A stretch of 13,181 bases of DNA from Syntrophales bacterium (lineage in GTDB: Bacteria > Desulfobacterota > Syntrophia > Syntrophales > UBA2210), in contig JALNXD010000064.1 of the NCBI GenBank assembly GCA_023230565.1, positions 1 to 13,181 on the forward strand, given 5' to 3'. This document shows positions 6,900-12,722 of this stretch, piece after piece (within the stretch, counting starts at the first letter, position 1; each line of letters starts with the position of its first letter). A program made the position numbers and the translations under genes. The notes below the pieces were generated by a model. It worked only from the letters and a program-made list of their open reading frames with translations, did no database searches and was not told the origin of the DNA.

Positions 6900-7035
6900 A
6901 ATTATTAAGAAAAAATATTGTTTTGAATAGTAAGAGGGGTCTGGTAGGTTATGAAAAAAAACAGTGGGCTGGGTTATCCAACCAACCGAATATATAAAAT
7001 AAAAAGGGGCTTAGGTTTTTTCTGTTTTTTGTTTT
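6900..7035. other. AT-rich intergenic region before the replication operon
   Basis: No gene is visible here. A small hairpin (GGTT/AACC around ATCC, about 6970-6985) is followed on the - strand, after a few bases, by a run of eight T, which could act as a weak terminator for the gene ending at 7036. The leftward promoter of the replication operon should lie here, but I could not pick a convincing -35/-10 pair. Confidence 0.3.
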
Positions 7036-7761
7036 CTATTCTATAGAAGGGGCTCCCCCCTTTTTGTTAGGATTTACAACCGTTGCAACGCGTTCTATTG
7101 CACCCTTGCTAACTTCAGGATAATGCTCTTTCAGCCAACCAACTATCTGATCTTTATGGCCCCTGTTTGTTTTTATTTTGCCGTCTTGATAAAGTGCTAT
7201 CCACGCGGCTACTGCCATTTCAAGTTCTTCTGAATAATATGTATGCTCCCTGGTCATGCTGGGTAATCCAAGAGGAGTTATTTTGCCCTCAATTTTAAAT
7301 ATTTCTGAAAACTCTACTGGTATTTTAAAATCTTTTTCTGAAACCCACGACAAGAATGAACTGGGGATTAAGCATAAGCTGTCTTTCTCATAGGGACGGT
7401 GAATATTTTTTGTTTTAAAACCGCCAGCCTCAAATGATCTATAGGCAATAGTTCTTATCTCATTGTAGCGATTTCGGCATTTAAAACAAAAGTCTACGAT
7501 AGTTTTGCAATGTCTATTTATTTCATCATATGACTTTTCAAAGAAGCACGGAAGGTCGAGGAAAACTTCCACACCTTTAACCGTTACATCTTCTAATATA
7601 TTTTCCCGTCTGTAGGGGTCTATGTCCATACATAAGAAAATAGCTTCTCCTAAAGTCCAGTATGATAACTTACTCCAGTATTGGTAGTCTAGTTTTAAGG
7701 CCGAGGCAAATTTTTCTAAAAAAATTGCTTCACTTTTCCCTGCTAAGCTTTTTTCTTCCAT
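7036..7761 (-). CDS. Conserved hypothetical protein next to the integrase (241 aa)
   Basis: I recognise no enzymatic motif. The N-terminal part is mixed (YWTLGEAIFLCMDIDP at about residues 34-49) with scattered cysteines (CFKC at about 91-94) that do not make a clear zinc site. The C-terminal part has a helix with LEMAVAAWIALYQDGK, then HKDQIVGWLKEHYP, ending VATVVNPNKKGGAP. This ending is a recurrent C terminus in hypothetical proteins encoded by accessory regions, so the ORF is real. An AGGGG ribosome binding site is nine bases before the ATG and lies in a short hairpin. It may be regulatory; function unknown. Confidence 0.7.
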   Translation of the reverse strand: MEEKSLAGKSEAIFLEKFASALKLDYQYWSKLSYWTLGEAIFLCMDIDPYRRENILEDVTVKGVEVFLDLPCFFEKSYDEINRHCKTIVDFCFKCRNRYNEIRTIAYRSFEAGGFKTKNIHRPYEKDSLCLIPSSFLSWVSEKDFKIPVEFSEIFKIEGKITPLGLPSMTREHTYYSEELEMAVAAWIALYQDGKIKTNRGHKDQIVGWLKEHYPEVSKGAIERVATVVNPNKKGGAPSIE

Positions 7762-7770
7762 TATCCGTGT

Positions 7771-7789
7771 CCCCTATAATAAGAAGGGG
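7771..7789 (-). promoter_or_regulatory. Short hairpin over the ribosome binding site of the 241-aa gene
   Basis: CCCCT at 7771-7775 pairs with AGGGG at 7785-7789 around a nine-base loop. In the leftward transcript the second arm (AGGGG) is the only Shine-Dalgarno candidate, nine bases before the ATG at 7761. Five base pairs can arise by chance, but the design repeats the one at 6871-6899. Confidence 0.3.
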
Positions 7790-7835
7790 AAGCCCCATTG
7801 AGTCCCAGGTTCGCGGCAGCCATAGCCCACTCCCC

Positions 7836-9077
7836 CTATCGTTTGTTTCCCTTTGCCTTTATTGGTATCTGCACCACGTTATCAGAAGCTGCAATCGCTC
7901 CCTGGCGGACAATCCAATCACTAACAGCCTGTATATCCTTCGCCAAGTAACGAAGGTCGTTTGTCTCGGTGTAATGCTGAATGGTCACGTCGCCGCTTAT
8001 CTTATGCCCCATCAACAGTTTCGTTTTCCAGAAGTCTACCCCGCACTCCCCGGCAATGGCGCGGAAGGTTCGCCGCAGGTCGTGCGCGGAGACATGGTTG
8101 CCCGTAGCATCCGAGACCTTCTTAAGCACACTCCGCACCTCTGTAATGTGCCCTGTCTTGGAGCGTGCGGGAAAGATAAATTCTTTTGTACTTGGTCGGT
8201 CTTTTAGCATATCAATGGCTGCCACTGACAACGGGAAGGTGATAGATGTTCGATTCTTCGGATCAGGTAATGTCCAATATTCTTCATCCAAATTCACTTG
8301 GTTCCAAGTTAGTTCGGCCATTTCAGACCATCTTGCCCCTGTCAGCATAAGGAAGGTGACCGCATCGGCGAGGGTTCTGCCAACGGTGGTTTGGGTTGGC
8401 GCTGTTCGTAGTTCCTGAAGAATGTTCCATGCTGCCCCGATTTTGTCCGTTGGTATACGACCGGATCGTGGCTTGATATGGTTCCACATCTTCAGATCCG
8501 ATATTGCCTTGACGGGGTTTTCAGGTATCAATGGCTTGTCGCCATCTCGGTATGCCCCCATTGCATAGTTGAAAAGTGCGCGAAGGTTTCGAAAGCCTTG
8601 ATTGGCCTGCGCCGGGCTTCGGTCGCTCAATTCCCTGAACCGTTTTGTTGCTTTGTCTCGGGTAATGGATATGATCGGCTTCTTTGCCCAATCAGAAAAT
8701 GATTTGTCAAGATGTTTGAAAATATCGGCCCGTGATGATTCTTTTAGGTTTCGCCGATCCTTAAGATATGCCTCAACGACTTGTTCTAGAGTTACAGATT
8801 GAGCTTTTGCACGTTTTTTCTCTTTGATGGGGTCAATGCCCTCGCTCATCTTGGAAAGCTCTCTGAGAGCCCGTTTTCGGGCTTCCTGCAAGGCCAGGAC
8901 GCCATGCTTGCCAAGAGTCACGCGCCGAGTTACTCCCTTTACCCGTGCCTGAACAATGTACGTTCTGGCCGTCGGGGTGAGCCTGACGCCGAAACCTTTC
9001 AATTCATCGTCCCATAAAAATGATTGCCCCTTAACCGGCAATTCTGCGTTCTCGATTACATTTTTTTTGAGTTCCAT
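7836..9077 (-). CDS. Tyrosine-recombinase integrase, P4 type with N-terminal arm-binding domain
   Basis: This 413-residue integrase has an N-terminal arm-binding domain of the DUF4102 kind (FLWDDELKGFGVRLTPTART, then RRVTLGKHG), a core-binding SAM-like domain from about 95 to 190, and a catalytic domain. Active-site residues are visible: Arg249 in GARWSE, a Lys in DPKNRTS (about 276), His332 and Arg335 in HDLRR, His358 in MGHK, and the nucleophile Tyr369 in QHYTE. The length is normal for P4-type integrases, which usually insert into tRNA or tmRNA genes. A tRNA-Leu 3' fragment lies about 150 bases upstream of its start, with three TGTAAGCA boxes between. GAGGG is placed well for the ATG. The enzyme looks intact and should catalyse integration and, with an excisionase, excision of the left element. 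Confidence 0.95.
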   Translation of the reverse strand: MELKKNVIENAELPVKGQSFLWDDELKGFGVRLTPTARTYIVQARVKGVTRRVTLGKHGVLALQEARKRALRELSKMSEGIDPIKEKKRAKAQSVTLEQVVEAYLKDRRNLKESSRADIFKHLDKSFSDWAKKPIISITRDKATKRFRELSDRSPAQANQGFRNLRALFNYAMGAYRDGDKPLIPENPVKAISDLKMWNHIKPRSGRIPTDKIGAAWNILQELRTAPTQTTVGRTLADAVTFLMLTGARWSEMAELTWNQVNLDEEYWTLPDPKNRTSITFPLSVAAIDMLKDRPSTKEFIFPARSKTGHITEVRSVLKKVSDATGNHVSAHDLRRTFRAIAGECGVDFWKTKLLMGHKISGDVTIQHYTETNDLRYLAKDIQAVSDWIVRQGAIAASDNVVQIPIKAKGNKR

Positions 9078-9096
9078 TTTAATCCCTCGATTTTAA

Positions 9097-9195
9097 TGTA
9101 AGCAGATTGTAAGCAACTTTTTTCAAACTCAATATGACATTGTAGGGATTGATCTAGTATAAATTATAATTATAGTCAAGATAATACTGCTTACA
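9097..9195. repeat. Three TGTAAGCA boxes between integrase and att core (putative arm sites)
   Basis: TGTAAGCA occurs at 9097-9104 and 9108-9115 as direct repeats 11 bases apart (about one helical turn) and as its inverse TGCTTACA at 9188-9195. They flank an AT-rich stretch and lie between the integrase start and the tRNA fragment, where attP arm-type sites are expected. They also overlap the likely integrase promoter region, which would allow self-regulation. Confidence 0.5.
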
Positions 9196-9230
9196 CAAAA
9201 TTCATCAAATAGCGTCAAAGCAATATTTCA

Positions 9231-9289
9231 GGGACTCAAAATCCCCCGACCTTACGGTCATCTCGGTTCGATTCCGAGCTCCGGCACCA
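9231..9289 (+). other. 3' fragment of tRNA-Leu(CAA): attachment-site remnant
   Basis: The sequence can be folded as the 3' part of a class II tRNA. Half of the anticodon arm carries CAA (9237-9239) in loop CTCAAAA. A long variable arm (GACC-TTAC-GGTC) follows, then a T arm with CTCGG/CCGAG around TTCGATT (9262-9278), the acceptor 3' strand CTCCGGC, discriminator A and encoded CCA (9287-9289). A long variable arm and CAA anticodon indicate leucine. The region upstream has no GCCGGAG acceptor strand or D arm, and the anticodon stem loses pairing at 9230, so this is not a gene. It is the duplicated target left by integration into tRNA-Leu. Confidence 0.85.
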
Positions 9290-9300
9290 TAAATAAATCA

Positions 9301-9333
9301 AGGGGTTAGCCATTGCGGTTAACCTCTTTTTTT
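9301..9333 (+). terminator. Intrinsic terminator after the tRNA fragment, overlapping the end of the second integrase
   Basis: AGGGGTTAGCC (9301-9311) pairs with GGTTAACCTCT (9317-9327), eleven pairs including two G-U, around a five-base loop, followed by seven T. It would stop + strand transcription coming from the tRNA side. On the - strand the same stem follows the integrase stop codon (9306-9308 lies in the stem) and is trailed by a T-rich tract, so it may serve both directions. Confidence 0.7.
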
Positions 9334-10400
9334 GTCTCAATTTCCTGTACTGTGCCCGAAATTGTGCCCGCCTGGGATTTTAGATAAACATCCTGCTTAT
9401 GTGCCGCAAGTTTCAAATCAGTATCGCTTACGATGTTATAACGGTCAAATACCGATCTCGTCTTATGCCCCGATATCATCATTGCAACACGTTCGGGTAT
9501 TCCCGATCTAACCATATTTCTTACAGCCGTTCTCCTGAAGTCGTGAAAGAGTCGCTTTCCGATTTTGGCATCTTTGCATGCTCTGTTCCATGATCCCCGG
9601 ATATCGACTATTTTGTCCGTTCTGATTGTGTTAGGGAAAACATAGGGCAGTATGCACTTGTTCGTTTTTTGTGCCTCTCGCTGTCTTGTGAAGATTTCAA
9701 GAAGCTCTTCATCAAGATAGACTGTTCGGCCTTCATCATTCTTCGTTTCCCCAGCTTCAAGCCGTACTATGCCTTGAGCAAGGTCAACATGACTCCATGT
9801 GAGATTACAGATTTCCGAATATCTCCAACCTACCTTATAGGCGAATGTAACAAAACCATGAAGGTACTCAGGAAGAGCTTCTCTAAGTGCGAGAAATTCT
9901 CCATGTTCGAAGAATCCCTTTCGCACATTATTCTCTTTGAGCATCGGAATATAGGGCACACGGTCAACCCTAGGGGGTGTCTGTTTTGCTCCTATGCTGA
10001 ACATTCGCTTTAATGCCGAAAGTTCCCGGTTTATTGTTGCCGGGGCTGCTCCCGCTTCAAAGCGAGTCTCAACATACTTATTGATTCGGGGAGTAGTAAT
10101 TTCAACGGCTCTCATGCCTTCAAAGGCTGCTTTGAGATGTGTCAGGCTTCGTTCGGCCCTGTCTAAAGATTTCTTGCCGTTAATGCGATAATCGGAAATA
10201 AAATCCTGAGCAAGTTCATCAAATTTGACTTTATCAAAGTAGATTCCCGGAAGCTTGCCTTGCGATATCTCTCCTTCACGCTTCTTGAGAAGGCGTTTCG
10301 CTTCAGCTTCCTTCTCGCTTCTCGATGATTCCCTGTAAGGCTTGCCATTCCGATAATACTTGACCCAATACACGTTACCCCTTTTAAAGATCGATCCCAT
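9306..10400 (-). CDS. Second tyrosine-recombinase integrase
   Basis: I start it at ATG 10400 (364 residues, MGSIFKRGNVYWVKYY), with GAGGG about ten bases upstream; an upstream TTG at 10454 would add 18 unlikely residues. The N-terminal arm-binding domain is AP2/lambda-Int-like (VYWVKYYRNGKPYRES), followed by a core-binding domain (FDELAQDFISDYR) and the catalytic domain: Arg193 in GWRYSE, Lys in AGETKNDEGR, His286 and Arg289 in HDFRR, His312 in SGHKT and the nucleophile Tyr321 in FDRYN. All catalytic residues are present, so it looks active. It has no close resemblance to the integrase at 7836-9077. The 3' end lies 16 bases from the tRNA-Leu fragment, suggesting that this enzyme belongs to a second element using the same tRNA. 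Confidence 0.94.
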   Translation of the reverse strand: MGSIFKRGNVYWVKYYRNGKPYRESSRSEKEAEAKRLLKKREGEISQGKLPGIYFDKVKFDELAQDFISDYRINGKKSLDRAERSLTHLKAAFEGMRAVEITTPRINKYVETRFEAGAAPATINRELSALKRMFSIGAKQTPPRVDRVPYIPMLKENNVRKGFFEHGEFLALREALPEYLHGFVTFAYKVGWRYSEICNLTWSHVDLAQGIVRLEAGETKNDEGRTVYLDEELLEIFTRQREAQKTNKCILPYVFPNTIRTDKIVDIRGSWNRACKDAKIGKRLFHDFRRTAVRNMVRSGIPERVAMMISGHKTRSVFDRYNIVSDTDLKLAAHKQDVYLKSQAGTISGTVQEIETKKEVNRNG

Positions 10401-10494
10401 TCGAAAGTCCCTCGCTTTCTCCCTAGAATTATTCACGGGCAGGGGATCCTGCAAATTATTGCTCCATCTTCGCGTCGCTCTTTGTTGCCCTCCG

Positions 10495-10710
10495 TTACGG
10501 TAGTATTTCTAGCGCTGCTGCGACTTCGTTCTGTATATAGCGTGCTATATTTGATATGACATTGCTTACTTTTGCGCCTTTAAGCCGTTCCAATGCTTCC
10601 TTTTCACCGCCATCTATCACATCGAGTTCCAGCATTACAGCCAGGGAATCGATCTTATGCAATCTGTTAGCAATTTCATATGTGTCTATATCTACTGTCT
10701 TCTTTCTCAT
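10495..10710 (-). CDS. Small unknown protein upstream of the second integrase (71 aa)
   Basis: The start at ATG 10710 has a strong AAAGGAG ribosome binding site eight bases upstream, which argues against the longer frame to 10776. The product begins MRKKTVDIDTYEIANRLHKI and is mainly helical, with SLAVMLELD and VSNVISNIARYIQNEVAA segments. It resembles small element-encoded helical proteins or antitoxin-like partners, but I do not recognise the family. It is co-directional with the integrase, about 95 bases upstream of it. Confidence 0.6.
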   Translation of the reverse strand: MRKKTVDIDTYEIANRLHKIDSLAVMLELDVIDGGEKEALERLKGAKVSNVISNIARYIQNEVAAALEILP

Positions 10711-10821
10711 TTCTTTATCTCCTTTCAACGTATTCTTTTTATAATGCCATATCACTTTCTCTTTCCGATCCATCATTTACCGCAGCGCCGTAAAAAACTC
10801 CTGTAGGACGTAGTTTGATAC

Positions 10822-10881
10822 CTACCTTTGTTTATTTTGTCTGCTGCTTCCCATGCGTTCGATAACTTCTATCTGTTTCAT
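10822..10881 (-). CDS. Tiny ORF or frameshifted remnant (19 aa as read)
   Basis: ATG 10881 has a good AAAGGAG ribosome binding site about ten bases upstream and encodes MKQIEVIERMGSSRQNKQR before TAG. In the +1 register the same DNA gives AWEAADKINKGRYQTTSYR and runs to a TGA at 10773-10775, overlapping the ATG at 10776. The second reading is more protein-like, so this may be a small gene (about 10773-10881) with one frameshift. It could equally be a translated mini-ORF. Function unknown. Confidence 0.25.
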   Translation of the reverse strand: MKQIEVIERMGSSRQNKQR

Positions 10882-10896
10882 GGATCTTTTCTCCTT

Positions 10897-10983
10897 TCAA
10901 AGTAAAAAACCCCTAGAGCCTTCTCCCGGACCATAGGACCCGCCTTTAACCTCACGATCAAAGGAGACTTCAGGGGTTTTCAT
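10897..10983 (-). CDS. Possible 28-residue small protein coinciding with an inverted repeat
   Basis: ATG 10983 opens a 28-codon frame ending TGA at 10897-10899, with a glycine- and charge-rich product (FDREVKGGSYGPGEGSRG). No strong ribosome binding site precedes it. The stop is followed directly by the AAAGGAG that serves the next tiny ORF at 10881, which would fit a translated leader. The frame coincides almost exactly with a nested inverted repeat (10906-10980), so the region may instead be a structured RNA. Confidence 0.3.
   Translation of the reverse strand: MKTPEVSFDREVKGGSYGPGEGSRGFLL
10906..10980. repeat. Nested inverted repeat AAAACCCCT...AGGGGTTTT
   Basis: Outer arms AAAACCCCT (10906-10914) and AGGGGTTTT (10972-10980) are perfect inverted copies. 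Inside them TCTCC (10922-10926) pairs with GGAGA (10963-10967), and an AAAGG/CCTTT pair can form a further hairpin. In the leftward transcript the last arm ends in six T. Possible roles are an attenuator or leader RNA, a small stable RNA, or a miniature element with terminal inverted repeats. Confidence 0.45.
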
Positions 10984-11122
10984 TAGAAGTTCAGTTTTTA
11001 TTGCCCTATGATTTGGAGTTAACTTTATAGCTATGCATCAATGTATCTTTGTATATTTTTCATGTCAAGTTATTTTTAAAGATAAATTGATATCTATGTA
11101 TCACTGTGGTATTTATCCAAAC
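10984..11122 (+). promoter_or_regulatory. Regulatory region of the RHH gene, with an imperfect direct repeat
   Basis: A possible promoter is TTGCCC, 17 bases, TTTATA (about 11001-11029). Two 14-base copies that agree at 12 positions follow: CTATGCATCAATGT at 11031-11044 and CTATGTATCACTGT at 11094-11107. Ribbon-helix-helix proteins often bind repeats upstream of their own gene, and the second copy ends 15 bases before the ATG at 11123. Confidence 0.3.
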
Positions 11123-11281
11123 ATGGATGCGAAGCGAAAAAATTACAATACAACTCTCAGAAGTGATCTTATCCGGGACCTAAAGATTCTTGCAGCTAAA
11201 AAGGATGCTCGAGTCAATGATCTTTTAGAAGAAGCGATTCAGGACATCTTGAAGAAATACGAAGACAAGAAGGAGAGGTGA
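11123..11281 (+). CDS. Ribbon-helix-helix DNA-binding protein (52 aa)
   Basis: I start it at ATG 11123, because the extra upstream residues of the open frame are hydrophobic and unlike the family. The product is a basic strand NYNTTLRSDLI, a helix RDLKILAAKKDARV, a turn and a second helix NDLLEEAIQDILKKY: the MetJ/Arc fold used by antitoxins and plasmid or phage regulators. No toxin-like gene is adjacent. It could repress its own promoter through the repeats at 11031-11107. There is no clear Shine-Dalgarno, so the exact start is uncertain. Confidence 0.65.
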   Translation: MDAKRKNYNTTLRSDLIRDLKILAAKKDARVNDLLEEAIQDILKKYEDKKER

Positions 11282-11318
11282 CAAGAAAAGAGAGACACAA
11301 ATCTTATAGGGGGGGGTA

Positions 11319-11699
11319 ATGAAAATCTTACGATTTAGCATAGCCATTTTATGTACTTGTGCTTTTATTTTTGGATGTTCGGCACCTGTTAAATTCATAC
11401 AAACAGGGAATTTATTTCCACCTCACGAAGGGCCGGTTAAAGTCTTTACATCCCCGCCAACCGATATTCAGTATGAAGAAATAGGATTAGTTGCTTCTTC
11501 CGGGGGAATTGACCTTCAATGGACACACCTTATAGAGGCAATGCAAAAGGAAGCTTCAGCGTATGGTGCGAACGCTATAATTTTGATATCCAGCAATAAA
11601 GACGAAACATCCGGGGTTCTCTACACGCCTAAAGTCGGCCTAATGGGAAACAAGCGCACAATAAAATCATTAATGGCTCGTGCTGTCAGAATTTATTAA
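11319..11699 (+). CDS. Small outer-membrane-type lipoprotein (126 aa)
   Basis: A signal peptide with a short basic start (MKILR), a hydrophobic core and a lipobox IFGC (Cys20) shows this is a lipoprotein, exported and lipidated at Cys20. The residue after Cys is Ser, not Asp, so outer-membrane delivery is expected in a Gram-negative host. The mature part has YEEIGLVASSGG and KEASAYGANAIIL, reminiscent of small YbjQ/RcsF/DUF4156-like folds in which a GA(N/D)A segment follows an alpha helix. A very G-rich ribosome binding site (eight G) lies just before the ATG. Its role on the element is unknown. Confidence 0.75.
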   Translation: MKILRFSIAILCTCAFIFGCSAPVKFIQTGNLFPPHEGPVKVFTSPPTDIQYEEIGLVASSGGIDLQWTHLIEAMQKEASAYGANAIILISSNKDETSGVLYTPKVGLMGNKRTIKSLMARAVRIY

Positions 11700-11720
11700 G
11701 TTGCATTACTCAGATGTGAC

Positions 11721-12188
11721 ATGACAGGAACCACCAAAATAATATTAGCATTCTTTTTTGGAATTTTTAGTAGCTCCTTTGGTGCTTGGCTCGCTCATTA
11801 TTTTAGCGAGTGCCGCCGAAAAAATGATGACTTTAATAAAGCAGCATCGGAGTTTCGAAATGCTTTTCTCCCAGAAATTGTATATTTGAAGCACAATGCA
11901 ATTATTAATGGTGGGTCGCCTTCTGATCTCTGCGAATATTTGCGGTCAGGCTACCTGAGGCATCTAAAGGCTTTGGAGATATTCAAGAATCACTTATCAG
12001 GCAAGAATAAAAAACTTATTGAAAAAGCATGGAAAGAATATTGTTTTCATAAGGATAATCCAGACATTTTATGGTTTGAGCAATATTCGTGGATAGTCCA
12101 AGGTAAGGGCCAAAATCGTGATCATGAATTTAAAATACTTGCCCTTGACAGAATTATGAAAATTCTTGAATATGCGAAGGGGAAATAA
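11721..12188 (+). CDS. Membrane-anchored unknown protein (155 aa)
   Basis: The N terminus has one membrane span (about residues 5-27, IILAFFFGIFSSSFGAWLA) followed by a basic RRK segment, so the remainder is probably cytoplasmic. The rest is helical and charged (FNKAASEFRNAFLPEIVYLK; LKALEIFKNHLSGKNKKLI), with no motif I recognise. It begins 21 bases after the lipoprotein stop, so the two may be co-transcribed. It resembles small anchored hypothetical proteins common in accessory regions. Confidence 0.6.
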   Translation: MTGTTKIILAFFFGIFSSSFGAWLAHYFSECRRKNDDFNKAASEFRNAFLPEIVYLKHNAIINGGSPSDLCEYLRSGYLRHLKALEIFKNHLSGKNKKLIEKAWKEYCFHKDNPDILWFEQYSWIVQGKGQNRDHEFKILALDRIMKILEYAKGK

Positions 12189-12259
12189 TCCAAGCTTTCA
12201 TAATTAAGTAAAGACTATCCTTTTATTCGTTCAAGCGTTAGCCCTTACGGGTATTCACT

Positions 12260-12299
12260 TGTCAAAGATCCAAAAAGCTCTTTTTTCTTCTTTTTGACA
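12260..12299. terminator. Possible bidirectional terminator between convergent genes
   Basis: TGTCAAA (12260-12266) and TTTGACA (12293-12299) are perfect inverted copies enclosing an A-tract and a T-tract (AAAAAG / CTTTTTT). It sits between the + gene ending at 12188 and the - gene ending at 12322, where a shared terminator would be expected. AT-rich, so strength is uncertain. Confidence 0.35.
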
Positions 12300-12321
12300 C
12301 TACCTATAGGGTTGATATGCA

Positions 12322-12660
12322 TCATCTTGAGTTTTTCGTTCCTGGAATCATTTTCCTTAGCTCACGAACCCTTTTCATTGATTCTTTGCTTGCCCCTATG
12401 CCCTGTCTTGCAGGGTTATTACCAAATCGATATTCATGTGCCGGGCATGTCTTTATAGAACACTCTTCAACGGCTTGTCTGTTTCCCCCCATGCACTGAA
12501 TACAATGCTTACGAAACACCTTCACCGAAATGCGCTTGCTTAATCGATAAGGATATAAAGGGCAAGGTCCGTTCGTGACCTGATCCCCATTACAATCTCT
12601 TACGGCTTCGCGGTTCCACCATTGAGGTAAACCAAGACAGTTTTTACAGAGATATGGTAA
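12322..12660 (-). pseudogene. Cysteine-rich two-repeat protein, 5' end removed by an IS21-family insertion
   Basis: The frame carries the same two half-repeats as the intact gene at 6243-6677: LCKNCLGL, VRDC, GPCPLYPYR, then HCIQCMGG, VEEC, CPAHEYRFGNNP, with about half the residues identical by eye. The alignment starts one or two residues before the first CxxC. The intact paralogue has about 13 residues before its first cysteine, and these are missing here. The open frame continues upstream only into the insertion-sequence end, where a TTG at 12666 could serve as a poor start. No ribosome binding site is seen. The remaining protein still has both zinc-site-like repeats, so a product made from an IS-derived start is not excluded. 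Confidence 0.7.
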
Positions 12661-12665
12661 TGACA

Positions 12666-12706
12666 ACCGAAAAATGACCCACTGTGATCACCGAAAAGTG
12701 ACCCAC
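12666..12706. repeat. Two 17-bp direct repeats at the IS21 end
   Basis: ACCGAAAAATGACCCAC (12666-12682) and ACCGAAAAGTGACCCAC (12690-12706) differ at one base and lie 24 bases apart. Such multiple repeats form the transposase-binding terminal sites of IS21-family elements. Confidence 0.7.
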
Positions 12707-12722
12707 CCCTGTTAATGATTAA

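Larger units (their letters stand above)
1..9289. mobile_element. Left integrative element (right-hand part), ending at a tRNA-Leu 3' fragment
   Basis: The stretch contains a P4-type tyrosine integrase (7836-9077), an excisionase-like HTH (6674-6862), a phage-type replication initiator and DnaB (3718-5878), and defence-like cargo (72-3583), and it ends in a 3' tRNA-Leu fragment (9231-9289). Integration into the 3' end of a tRNA gene rebuilds an intact tRNA at one end and leaves a 3' fragment at the other. A fragment in + orientation therefore marks the right end of an element lying to its left. The left boundary is outside the window. Inclusion of the 1-3583 cargo in this element is inferred; it could be an older neighbour. 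A replication module plus defence cargo resembles a phage satellite or a defective prophage; no capsid or conjugation genes are visible here. Confidence 0.55.

Noticed and set aside
7662..8207. 181-codon + strand ORF
   Set aside because: It is opposite the integrase C terminus, where catalytic motifs prove the - strand reading.
9160..9289. A complete tRNA-Leu gene
   Set aside because: No 5' acceptor strand or D arm is present upstream, and the anticodon stem loses pairing at 9230.
10401..10454. Upstream TTG start for the second integrase
   Set aside because: The 18 added residues do not resemble integrase N termini, and ATG 10400 has a GAGGG site at good spacing.
10711..10776. Longer start for the 71-residue protein
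   Set aside because: ATG 10710 has AAAGGAG eight bases upstream, lying inside the would-be extension.
11033..11122. Longer start for the ribbon-helix-helix protein
   Set aside because: The extension is hydrophobic, cysteine-containing and unlike RHH proteins; it covers the direct-repeat leader.
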